Part shown: in pieces, positions 32,885 to 40,807 of the stretch | Numbering within the stretch: position 1 is the first letter of the stretch | Layout: each line of letters opens with the position of its first letter | NCBI GenBank assembly: GCA_002351725.1 | Contig: DEHD01000020.1 | Location: forward strand, 1,399 to 53,057 | From: Prevotella sp. UBA2809 | GTDB lineage: Bacteria; Bacteroidota; Bacteroidia; Bacteroidales; Bacteroidaceae | DNA: 51,659 bases | Reading direction: 5' to 3' | Notes under the pieces: model-generated | Told to the model about the DNA's origin: nothing | The model's database searches: none | What the model saw: only the letters and a program-made list of their open reading frames with translations | Program-made: the position numbers and the translations under genes

Positions 32885-33817
32885 TTATTTCTGTGCGGTA
32901 AACTCAGTCTTTACCTTATTTATTTGTGCCTGTGCAAGTTTGTTATCCAGGTTCAACAATCCAAATTCGTGGTTATATTTTGTGCCCTGAGCCAGTACCC
33001 AGCTAAGGAACTGGTTAACAGCGTCGTCGGCTATGTTATAACTAACACCAATCTTCTCGACTGCTACCTCTGAAACCTTACCATTTTCAAGGGCTAGAAT
33101 GAGTTCATCGAGTGATGCTTTGTCAGAGAAACTGTCTTCAAGACTCTTCTTGACATCGATGCCGATGATGGTGAGATTTTCTTTAATATGACGGCTCTTG
33201 AGGTCGAAGATGTTTGGCAGAGCGTTGAATGATACGCCCAATGGATCTTTAGCTAAGGCGGTGTTAAGGAACAAGTCATCGCCCGAGATGCGCTTGCCGC
33301 GGAAGTTGCTGCTCTCCTCGCCAAAATTGCGGGCGAAAGATGTGGCAACTGATGAGGCATTGCTACCGCTATAGATAACGAGCTTCTCAAACTGCTTGAT
33401 TTTCTTTACATCCTCATCAAAATCATCGTTAAGGAAGTAAAGCTGCTTAAGTTTCTTTGAGTTCAGGTGCTTGCCTTCCAGCACTTTCGCAGCTTCGCTA
33501 CCGCTGGCTGTGATAGGCAGCACGGCGAACTCTCCGAAATAAACAACGTGGCTAAACTCTTCTCTCTCTGTATTTTGATTATCGAATACGATATTCAAAG
33601 CGATGTTGTCCTGACTCTGATTGCCTTTTGCAATCTGGAACTCTACGTCAGGTTGTGTTTTTGCATATTCGGTTATCCACTTCTCTACCAAAGGACGGGC
33701 AAAACGGGGTGCCTTGACGTAACGCACACTGCTTGCGTTGGTAGATGTCTCTTCAGCCCAAATATTGTTGATGCTGATACTGAATAATACTGCTATTGTT
33801 AATGCTATCTTTTTCAT
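32885..33817 (-). CDS. PstS-like periplasmic substrate-binding protein
   Basis: 310 residues with a signal peptide (about 21 residues, closely related to that of the M14 peptidase). Features of the type II binding-protein fold are VRYVKAPRFARPLVEKWITEYAKTQPDVEF at the N-terminus, HVVYFGEFAVLPIT near 95-108, LVIYSGSNASSVATSFARNFG near 146-166, and a late GVSYNIADDAVNQFLSWVL. These recall PstS-type anion-binding proteins. There is no ABC transporter beside it; with SusCD and a thioredoxin it may bind a compound in the periplasm after outer-membrane import. Function inferred. Confidence 0.6.
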   Translation of the reverse strand: MKKIALTIAVLFSISINNIWAEETSTNASSVRYVKAPRFARPLVEKWITEYAKTQPDVEFQIAKGNQSQDNIALNIVFDNQNTEREEFSHVVYFGEFAVLPITASGSEAAKVLEGKHLNSKKLKQLYFLNDDFDEDVKKIKQFEKLVIYSGSNASSVATSFARNFGEESSNFRGKRISGDDLFLNTALAKDPLGVSFNALPNIFDLKSRHIKENLTIIGIDVKKSLEDSFSDKASLDELILALENGKVSEVAVEKIGVSYNIADDAVNQFLSWVLAQGTKYNHEFGLLNLDNKLAQAQINKVKTEFTAQK

Positions 33818-33941
33818 ATTGCTTCTTTTTAATTTTGTTTATACCTATTATATATATACCCTCCTTCTTCATTGTCATTGCCATCATTATGTTGCAACAA
33901 CAACAGTACTCGCGCATTCGCATCTGATTCATTGTCTTCAT
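33753..33941 (-). CDS. Met/Cys-rich leader ORF overlapping the binding-protein gene
   Basis: Reads MKTMNQMRMREYCCCCNIMMAMTMKK then EGIYIIGIN. It overlaps the first 65 bases of the downstream gene in another frame. It is the homologue of the leader ORF at 14720; the copies differ in the number of ATGCGA-type hexamers and in the Cys run (YCC against YCCCC), but the frame is preserved. The proposed regulatory role is inference. Confidence 0.4.
   Translation of the reverse strand: MKTMNQMRMREYCCCCNIMMAMTMKKEGIYIIGINKIKKKQYEKDSINNSSIIQYQHQQYLG
33834..33860 (-). promoter_or_regulatory. AT-rich pre-start element, copy 5
   Basis: On the minus strand GGTATATATATAATAGGTA then TAAACAAAA, 17 bp before the start at 33817; near-identical to copy 4. 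Confidence 0.45.
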
Positions 33942-33976
33942 AACTCTTATTTTTAATTATTAATTTTATCTGGGTG

Positions 33977-34047
33977 CAAAGGTACGGCGTTTTCTGCATA
34001 CCCACAATCCCCTCAGCATGTCATATTGCATACCATAAACATGGTAT
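33977..34047 (-). promoter_or_regulatory. Peptide-island promoter 3 with TACC inverted-repeat operator
   Basis: On the minus strand: ATACC-N8-GGTAT at 34030-34047, 22 bp, GATTGTGGG with TTG at 34005-34007, 20-bp spacer, TACCTTTG at 33977-33984. Besides these elements it is very similar to promoter 1 along its whole length. It drives the binding protein-SusC-SusD-TlpA operon. The remaining part of the 33818-34135 gap holds the leader ORF and the divergent promoter. Confidence 0.78.
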
Positions 34048-34094
34048 TTCAACAAGAATTGTTAAAAAAAGAACCATTTATCGAATAAATTACG

Positions 34095-34102
34095 TATATT
34101 TG
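34095..34102 (+). promoter_or_regulatory. -7 box of the gene at 34136
   Basis: TATATTTG, 33 bp before the start codon. The inverted repeat of the divergent island promoter is 47 bp upstream, close to the 45-48 bp seen elsewhere, so shared control is possible; no -33 TTG is seen at 20 bp. Confidence 0.5.
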
Positions 34103-34135
34103 CACCATCATCAATCACAAAAATAAACCATAATT

Positions 34136-36034
34136 ATGAAGAATCTAAGCAAAATCCTATTTGCGGTTATTGCCGTGTGGATAACAATGCCCATAGTGGC
34201 GGCTAAACAGAGAAAGTTTGAGAATTTTAAAGTGTCGACCTACATACGGGCGCAGGATGTGGCGAGGATGGAGGATGAGAAGTTCCTCGAATCGACATGG
34301 GAGGTCGTGAGTCAGCAGGTAGATCTGGATAAGATTTATCTGGAGACACATCGCGATGCGTTTACCGTGCCTGAGAAGACAATGCTGAAAGTGAAGAAAT
34401 TCTTTGAAAGCAAAGGTCTTGAGGTGGGCGGAGGCATCACCTACACCCGCTCGGAGCCAACAGACTTTGAGACTTATAGCTACGCCCGTCCAGATGAGCG
34501 TAAGATAGTAAAAGAGGTGGCAGAGTATACCGCCAAGTTGTTTGATGACTTTATTCTTGACGACTTTTTCTTTATCGACCTGAAGAATGATGACGAGATT
34601 GCTGCTAAGGGTAGTAAGAGCTGGACAGAGTACCGTTTGCGCTTGATGGCTGATGCTGGCAAGGAATTAGTGGTGAAACCAGCCAAGGCGGTCAATTCCA
34701 AAGTGAAGGTTATAGTGAAGTATCCTAACTGGTACGACCACTTCCATGGGTTGGGCTTTAATCTGGAGGAAGAGCCTGCTTATTTTGATGGAATCTGGAC
34801 TGGTACCGAGACTCGCGACCCAGGTTCTGCGCAGCATCTGCAGAATTATCTGAGTTATAACGTGGTACGCTATTTCGATAATATAGCTCCTGGCAAGAAT
34901 GGTGGCGGATGGGTAGATGCAGGTGGCATACACATGAGTATGGACCGCTATGCCGAGCAGTTGCATCTGACAATGCTATCGAAGACTCCCGAGATTATTC
35001 TGTGGAATTATATGCAGCTCTTCGACGTGAAGATTACGCCTCAGCATCGTGCTGCCTGGCAGTCAGAAGATGTTAGCTTTAACCACGATGAGATGGTGAA
35101 GCCTTTCACTAAGAATGGTAAGACTATCACGCCTAGCACTATGGCACGCTATGCTCATGTGACGCTACTTCAGACAGATAAGTTGGTTGGACAGCTTGGT
35201 AATCCCATCGGTCTGGTTTCTTACAAGCCATACCACTCTTCAGGCGAAGAATTCTTGCAGAATTATCTGGGTATGATTGGCTTGCCGATGGATATGCATC
35301 CAACTTTCCTTACCAACCGTAAGCAAATACTACTTACCGAGCAGGCTGCTAAGGATAAGCAGATTGTAGAGAAAATAAAGCAGCAGTTGAAGAAGGGTGG
35401 TGATGTGATTATTACCACGGGACTGCTGAAGGCTATCAGTAAGGAACTGGCTGATGTGTGCGAACTGTATTGTGGCGACCTGAAGGCTATTGTAAACGAT
35501 TTCGGCTATTCAGGAAAGTCGCAGCGCGAGTTTATTATTCCGCAGGTTAAGTATTTTACCAACGATGCCTGGGAGGTGGTAAGTGCCGGACGTCCGCTGA
35601 ATGGCGGCGTCTCGGGATATCCCATTCTGTTGCGCGATACCTATTCTAAGGGCATGCTTTTTGTGCTCACCATTCCTGATGATTATGGCAATCTGTATGA
35701 TTTTCCTGCTGGGGCACTCAATGTTATACGTCGTGCCATGAGTAAGGATATTGGAGCTTATATCGAAGGCCCGTCTAAGGTGGCACTATTCCCTTACGAT
35801 AATAAAACGTTGGTGGTAGAGAATTTTAATGATGAGGCTGTTAATATTAAGGTTGTGGTATGTGCTCAGGTGCCTGCTATGCGCAACCTGCTTACAGGCG
35901 AACAGCTGAAACCAGCGCAGCTACCCAAAATGCCGAAGATGTGGGGCCGCAACCTGTTCTTTGGTTATCCTGATGATTCAACAGTATTCGAAGTGAAACT
36001 GCCTGCCCATAGTTATATAGGATTAGGGTATTAA
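34136..36034 (+). CDS. Exported putative TIM-barrel glycosidase-like protein
   Basis: 632 residues with a signal peptide ending IVAA. The N-terminal 350 residues look like a TIM barrel: STYIRAQDVARM, DKIYLETHRD, KGLEVGGGITY, DFILDDFFFIDL (two adjacent Asp on a strand end), KVKVIVKYPNWYDH, FDGIWTGTETRDP and GGGWVDAGGI. The C-terminal third resembles a beta domain with an amidotransferase-like segment (GGDVIITTGLLKAI). Acidic residues at strand ends suggest a glycoside-hydrolase-type enzyme, but I cannot assign a family. It is monocistronic and divergent from the second island operon. Confidence 0.5.
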   Translation: MKNLSKILFAVIAVWITMPIVAAKQRKFENFKVSTYIRAQDVARMEDEKFLESTWEVVSQQVDLDKIYLETHRDAFTVPEKTMLKVKKFFESKGLEVGGGITYTRSEPTDFETYSYARPDERKIVKEVAEYTAKLFDDFILDDFFFIDLKNDDEIAAKGSKSWTEYRLRLMADAGKELVVKPAKAVNSKVKVIVKYPNWYDHFHGLGFNLEEEPAYFDGIWTGTETRDPGSAQHLQNYLSYNVVRYFDNIAPGKNGGGWVDAGGIHMSMDRYAEQLHLTMLSKTPEIILWNYMQLFDVKITPQHRAAWQSEDVSFNHDEMVKPFTKNGKTITPSTMARYAHVTLLQTDKLVGQLGNPIGLVSYKPYHSSGEEFLQNYLGMIGLPMDMHPTFLTNRKQILLTEQAAKDKQIVEKIKQQLKKGGDVIITTGLLKAISKELADVCELYCGDLKAIVNDFGYSGKSQREFIIPQVKYFTNDAWEVVSAGRPLNGGVSGYPILLRDTYSKGMLFVLTIPDDYGNLYDFPAGALNVIRRAMSKDIGAYIEGPSKVALFPYDNKTLVVENFNDEAVNIKVVVCAQVPAMRNLLTGEQLKPAQLPKMPKMWGRNLFFGYPDDSTVFEVKLPAHSYIGLGY

Positions 36035-36036
36035 AA

Positions 36037-36064
36037 AAATCCCCGCTCGTTAGAGTGGGGATTC
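36037..36064. terminator. Bidirectional terminator between convergent genes
   Basis: AATCCCC-CTC pairs with GAG-GGGGATT around GTTA. On the minus strand it is followed by seven T, making it a good cysS terminator; the plus-strand tail is only T-rich. Confidence 0.8.
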
Positions 36065-36073
36065 TCATTTCTC

Positions 36074-37564
36074 TTATTTGTTTAGTTTCCAGGTAACACC
36101 GTCCTTGGTGTCTTTCACCTCGAAACCTGCAGCTGCAAGTTCGTCGCGAATCTTATCGCTGGTAGCCCAGTCCTTATCGGCCTTGGCCTTAGCGCGCAAC
36201 TCGAGAACCATATCCATTACCTTACCAAAGGCAGCCTCGCGCTCATCGTTTGTTCCGCTCTTCTCGGCCTTGAGTCCAAGGATGTCTTCTGCGAAGAGAT
36301 GCATGGTCTCCTTCAGTTCCTTCAGACACTCGGCACAGATTGTGGCCTTATGGTCGGTAAGCTTGTTTACTATGGTGCAAGCCTCGAACAGGTTGCTGAT
36401 AACCTGAGGTGTAGCAAGATCGTCGTTCATTGCGTCGTAGCATTTCTGACGCAGAGCCTTAACAACCTTCTCGGTTTCGGCATCGCACTTGTCTGATACC
36501 TGTACGCGCTCCAAGTCGGCAATGGCGTTCATCATCTTCTCCAGTCCCTTCTCGGCAGCTTCCAAAGCCTCGTTCGAGAAGTCTACGGTGCCGCGATAGT
36601 GTGCGCTGAGCACAAAGAAACGGATAGTCATTGGCGAGTAGGCCTTCTTAAGCAGTGGGTGATTGCCGGTGAAGAACTGCTCGAGAGTGATGAAGTTATT
36701 ATACGACTTACCCATCTTCTGTCCGTTGATGGTAAGCATATTGTTATGCATCCAATACTTAACAGCAGGATGACCCATTGAAGCCTGTGCCTGTGCAATC
36801 TCACACTCATGGTGTGGGAATACAAGGTCCATACCACCTCCGTGGATATCAAACTCCTCGCCAAGATACTTGCGGCCCATAGCGGTACACTCACAGTGCC
36901 AACCGGGGAATCCGTCGCTCCAAGGCGATGGCCAGCGCATGATGTGCTCGGGCTGAGCCTTCTTCCACAGAGCAAAGTCGGCCTGATTATGCTTTTCGCC
37001 TACACCGTCGAGTTCACGACTGGCATCCTTTACATTCTCAAGTGAGCGACCTGAGAGGATACCATACTGGAACTTCTTGTTGTAAGCCTCGATATCAAAG
37101 TAGATAGAACCATTGCTCTCGTAAGCAAAGCCATTGTCGATAATCTGCTGAACCAGCTGCTGCTGCTCGATGATATGACCAGTAGCATGAGGCTCGATAG
37201 ATGGGCGCAATACGTTAAGCGCATCCATAGCTGCATGGTAGCGGTTGGTGTAGTATTGTGCTATCTCCATTGGCTCCAGCTGCTCCAGACGGGCTTTCTT
37301 TGCAATCTTATCCTCACCCTCGTCGGCATCATGCTCTAAGTGGCCCACATCAGTAATGTTACGCACGTACCTTACTTTATAACCAAGGTGCTTCAGGTAA
37401 CGGAACACCAGGTCGAAGGTAATGGCAGGACGGGCGTGTCCCAGATGGGGATCGCCATACACTGTTGGTCCACAAACATACATGCCCACATTGGGGGCGT
37501 GAAGCGGCTCGAAACGCTCCTTCTGTCGCGTCAACGTATTATAAATTACAAGCTTTGATTCCAT
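36074..37564 (-). CDS. cysS: Cysteinyl-tRNA synthetase
   Basis: 496 residues. Class I signatures are HLGH at 40-43 (CGPTVYGDPHLGHARP) and KMGKS in place of KMSKS, followed by YNNFITL. Zinc ligands are seen as Cys31 and in WHCECTAMG and FPHHECEIAQ. Length and order match bacterial CysRS. It charges tRNA-Cys in the cytoplasm. Own promoter (TACCTTTG at 37586-37593), monocistronic. Confidence 0.97.
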   Translation of the reverse strand: MESKLVIYNTLTRQKERFEPLHAPNVGMYVCGPTVYGDPHLGHARPAITFDLVFRYLKHLGYKVRYVRNITDVGHLEHDADEGEDKIAKKARLEQLEPMEIAQYYTNRYHAAMDALNVLRPSIEPHATGHIIEQQQLVQQIIDNGFAYESNGSIYFDIEAYNKKFQYGILSGRSLENVKDASRELDGVGEKHNQADFALWKKAQPEHIMRWPSPWSDGFPGWHCECTAMGRKYLGEEFDIHGGGMDLVFPHHECEIAQAQASMGHPAVKYWMHNNMLTINGQKMGKSYNNFITLEQFFTGNHPLLKKAYSPMTIRFFVLSAHYRGTVDFSNEALEAAEKGLEKMMNAIADLERVQVSDKCDAETEKVVKALRQKCYDAMNDDLATPQVISNLFEACTIVNKLTDHKATICAECLKELKETMHLFAEDILGLKAEKSGTNDEREAAFGKVMDMVLELRAKAKADKDWATSDKIRDELAAAGFEVKDTKDGVTWKLNK

Positions 37565-37585
37565 ATGCTATCCAATTTTTGGCTG

Positions 37586-37593
37586 CAAAGGTA
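37586..37593 (-). promoter_or_regulatory. -7 box of cysS
   Basis: Minus-strand TACCTTTG, 21 bp upstream of the start codon. An arm of the dispersed ACACGGATTAA repeat begins 9 bp upstream of it. Confidence 0.6.
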
Positions 37594-37602
37594 ATAAAAA
37601 TT

Positions 37603-37692
37603 TGGCACTGATTACACGGATTAACACAGATTTTTTATATAAATAGCGAAAAATTGCTTTAAATGAATAATAATCCGTGTTAATTCGTGCCA
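37603..37692. repeat. Inverted pair of a dispersed ACACGGATTAA-type repeat
   Basis: GGCACTGATTACACGGATTA at 37603 and its inverted counterpart ending GTTAATTCGTGCC at 37692 are separated by about 40 bp of AT-rich sequence. A related single copy lies at 47770-47799. No gene is visible in the 37565-37776 gap. Confidence 0.7.
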
Positions 37693-37741
37693 CCTATCAA
37701 TAATATCTTCATCCTCGTGCCATTGTTTAAAGTTTTTTTAG

Positions 37742-37749
37742 TAAATTTG
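37742..37749 (+). promoter_or_regulatory. -7 box of the SpoIIE-type phosphatase gene
   Basis: TAAATTTG, 27 bp before the ATG at 37777. Confidence 0.55.
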
Positions 37750-37776
37750 CAGCCGTAATTAGGAAACTAAGAAAGT

Positions 37777-39864
37777 ATGATCAGCATAAAGAGAGATATT
37801 AAGCTTTTGATGACGGTATTTGTTGTGGGATGTTTCTGCATAACGTCGTGCCAGCAGGGTAAAAAGGGGACAACATATACTGTACAAGACTCGATAAGAG
37901 ACAAACATGTAGACAGCCTGATTTTCTGGGCTCGTCATCTAAAGAATGTGGATTCTGTTTACGCAGTAGTCGACAGTTTGGAGAAAATCAAGGAGATTGG
38001 ACCGATACGTGCTAACTTTGAACGCGGAAACATTAACTACCAGACAGATCATATCCGCAATGGTGATATCTATTGGGATAAGGTGTTGGAAACAGAAGTT
38101 AATGGCGAACGTGAAGAGCGCTTCTATTACAGATGCGCAGCATTGTATGCTAACTTATTGCAAGGTCGCCATGACTTCGAGGGTGCTCTTCGAATTTCAC
38201 TTTTGGCTCTTGACAAGATGAAGAAATCGGCTGTTGGTAGTCCTATGGAAATAGGAGTACAATATGGCGATATAGGTATCTGTCAGTTGAAGATGCGCCG
38301 TTATGATGAGGCTGCAAAGAGTTTCGAGAAGTCGTATAATTATTATAATCAGGCCATCGAGATGGATACTACTGACCTCTCGAACAGGAATGCCCTGATA
38401 ACAGCCAATAACACTACGCTGTTCTGTGTTGATTCGCACCTGTACGAACAGGCGCTGCAATGGTCGGCACGTGCTGATAAACTGCTTGAACTCTATAAGA
38501 AGAATCCAAAAGGTAGTGCGGATGTGGCCGATAGGCAGTATGCTCGTATCTGCAGTTTCAAATCGCGTGCTTATCTTGGATTAGGTCAGCGAGATAAGGC
38601 TGAATATTATTTTGCTGCTTATCAGAACAGTGAGAGCTATAAGAAAGGTATTGAGCATGCTCCTGGCGAATATCAGTTGGCTTCAGGCCGATATGCTGAG
38701 GCTGCTGAGAGCTATGCCGATATCGAGAACGAGATACGTCGCAGAATGGCCAAACCTACTCTCGATATTATCCAGCAGTATGTCTTCCCGAAGTACCGTG
38801 CTAATGCAGGAGCTGGTTATCGCGACTCTACCATCGCTATTGGTCTGCGAATACTCGATGCTCTGGATTCGGCTATTGTATGGCAGAAGAATGACGATGC
38901 TGCCGAGCTGGCTACTATCTATGAAACTCAGGAAAAAGACCGTCAGATAGCTGAGCAGGAAGCTTCTCTGTCGCATCAGCGATTTATTGGTATGGCCATC
39001 GTGTTTGTATTGATAATCCTGGCACTCGCCATCTTTATCTTCTACCGTCATCGTGCCGCCCGACGTCTGGAGATAGCTCACGAAGAGCTGAAAGTGGCAT
39101 ACGATCAGCTTGAAGAGACTACTGCTGTGAAAGAGCGAATAGAGTCGGAGCTTCGCATCGCCCGCGACATCCAGATGAGTATGGTGCCACATGAGTTCCC
39201 TATGCGCGAGGGTCTTGATATGTATGCTTCGATGACTCCTGCCAAGGAAGTTGGTGGCGACCTGTACGGATATGTTATTCGCGAGAATATGCTCTACTTT
39301 GCTGTGGGCGACGTTAGCGGAAAGGGTATTCCGGCATCGCTGTTTATGGCTCAGGCCACACGTTTGTTCCGTACATTAGCACATCAGGATATGATGCCTG
39401 CTGAGATATGTACCCGAATGAACAGGGAACTGGCAGGTAACGATAATACCAATGGTATGTTTATTACTATGTTTATAGGTATGCTTGACATGCAGACTGG
39501 TCATCTTGACTTCTGTAATGCCGGCCACAACTCACCGGTTATCGGCGGTGGTAAGAATCAGGGTGACTTCCTCAAGATGGAGGCGAATGCTCCAATAGGA
39601 TTGTGGCAAGGCCTTAATTATGTTGGTGAGCAGATTGACACCATCAAGGGCCGTGCACTATTCATTTATACCGATGGACTAAACGAGGCTGAGAACGAGA
39701 AACAGGAACAGTTCGGTGAGAAACGACTGATTGAAAATCTGCGTAGCACCCGTTATGACACAGCCCAGCAGGTAGTGGAGATAATGAAGGCAGAAGTAGA
39801 GAAATTCCGTAATGGGGCCGAAGTAAACGACGACCTCACAATGATGTGCTTAAAAGTGAGTTAA
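37777..39864 (+). CDS. Membrane-anchored TPR protein with SpoIIE/PP2C-type phosphatase domain
   Basis: 695 residues. The N-terminus is a signal or lipoprotein-like segment (CFCITSCQQ, Cys25). TPR-type helices fill about 60-370 (ALRISLLALDKMKKS, YDEAAKSFEKSYNYYNQ, AEYYFAAYQNSE). One transmembrane helix at about 398-420 (GMAIVFVLIILALAIFIFY) leads into a coiled coil (RRLEIAHEELKVAYDQLEET). The C-terminal phosphatase has VGGDLYGY, VGDVSGKGIPASLFMA, FCNAGHNSPV, FIYTDGLNEAEN and NDDLTMMCL, covering the metal-binding Asp residues. It probably senses a periplasmic signal and dephosphorylates an anti-sigma-antagonist-type protein; no partner kinase or STAS protein lies nearby. Confidence 0.9.
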   Translation: MISIKRDIKLLMTVFVVGCFCITSCQQGKKGTTYTVQDSIRDKHVDSLIFWARHLKNVDSVYAVVDSLEKIKEIGPIRANFERGNINYQTDHIRNGDIYWDKVLETEVNGEREERFYYRCAALYANLLQGRHDFEGALRISLLALDKMKKSAVGSPMEIGVQYGDIGICQLKMRRYDEAAKSFEKSYNYYNQAIEMDTTDLSNRNALITANNTTLFCVDSHLYEQALQWSARADKLLELYKKNPKGSADVADRQYARICSFKSRAYLGLGQRDKAEYYFAAYQNSESYKKGIEHAPGEYQLASGRYAEAAESYADIENEIRRRMAKPTLDIIQQYVFPKYRANAGAGYRDSTIAIGLRILDALDSAIVWQKNDDAAELATIYETQEKDRQIAEQEASLSHQRFIGMAIVFVLIILALAIFIFYRHRAARRLEIAHEELKVAYDQLEETTAVKERIESELRIARDIQMSMVPHEFPMREGLDMYASMTPAKEVGGDLYGYVIRENMLYFAVGDVSGKGIPASLFMAQATRLFRTLAHQDMMPAEICTRMNRELAGNDNTNGMFITMFIGMLDMQTGHLDFCNAGHNSPVIGGGKNQGDFLKMEANAPIGLWQGLNYVGEQIDTIKGRALFIYTDGLNEAENEKQEQFGEKRLIENLRSTRYDTAQQVVEIMKAEVEKFRNGAEVNDDLTMMCLKVS

Positions 39865-40795
39865 TAGGATTTCCGTTGATGAATGCGGCTACATTATCCG
39901 TTGCTATCTTAATCAGACGTATTCGGGCTTCGTAGCTGGCCCATGCTATGTGCGGAGTTATGTAGGCATTTGGCTGTCCTAATAGCGGATTGTCGGCCTT
40001 TGGTGGTTCTTCTGTCAGCACATCGGCACAGAAGGCATAGAGCTTTCCTTCGGCCAGAGCATCGGCTACGGCCTGATCGTCAATCAGCGGTCCGCGGCCT
40101 GTGTTGATGAGGATAGCCGATGGTTTCATTTTCTTCAATGAGTCGCGATTGATGATATGACGGGTGCCGTCGGTAAGCGGACAATGCAGCGACAGAACAT
40201 CTACCGTTGACAGCAGCTCATCCAGTTCAACCTTCTCAATGCCTGCGGGCAGAGTGGTCTTTCTGGTGAGTGCCTTTACCTTCATGCCGAAGGCCTGAGC
40301 AATCTGAGCCACGCGTTTACCGATATTGCCGAGACCTACGATACCGAAGGTCTTGCCAGCCAGTTCGGATAGTAATGTGTCGCAGTAGCTGAAGTCGGGG
40401 TTACTGCTCCATCTTCCAGCTCTGTTCTGTGTGGCATAGTGCTCAACGCGGTTGGTAACTGTCAGCAGGTGTGCAAACACCATCTGAGCTACACTCTCGG
40501 TGCTGTAGGCGGGAACGTTGGTGACAATGATGCCGCGCTTGTGAGCCTCCTCAATATCTACCACGTTGTAGCCAGTAGCCAGCACGCCGATATATTTCAG
40601 CTTTGGCAACTGAGCCATTACTTCTCGGCTGATGATTACTTTGTTCGTAAGAACAATTTCTGCATCGGCAGCTCTTGCCACCGTCTCCTCGGGCTTGGTG
40701 CGGTCGTAGACCACAAGCTCACCCAGTTTCTCAAGCTCGCTCCAGGATAAATCGCCTGGGTTAGCTGTAAATCCGTCTAGTATAACAGTCTTCAT
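39836..40795 (-). CDS. D-isomer-specific 2-hydroxyacid dehydrogenase
   Basis: 319 residues. The NAD-binding loop is GLGNIGKR at 154-161. Catalytic Arg, Glu and His are seen in NTGRGPLID, LTEEPP and TPHIAWAS. It resembles glycerate/hydroxypyruvate reductases. It is the last gene of the seven-gene minus-strand operon, 12 bp after GH97. Its last 29 bases overlap tail-to-tail with the phosphatase gene. In a sugar-acid pathway it could reduce a 2-oxo acid product; this is inferred. Confidence 0.9.
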   Translation of the reverse strand: MKTVILDGFTANPGDLSWSELEKLGELVVYDRTKPEETVARAADAEIVLTNKVIISREVMAQLPKLKYIGVLATGYNVVDIEEAHKRGIIVTNVPAYSTESVAQMVFAHLLTVTNRVEHYATQNRAGRWSSNPDFSYCDTLLSELAGKTFGIVGLGNIGKRVAQIAQAFGMKVKALTRKTTLPAGIEKVELDELLSTVDVLSLHCPLTDGTRHIINRDSLKKMKPSAILINTGRGPLIDDQAVADALAEGKLYAFCADVLTEEPPKADNPLLGQPNAYITPHIAWASYEARIRLIKIATDNVAAFINGNPINSLLSTSL

Positions 40796-40807
40796 AAATG
40801 TTTGTTT

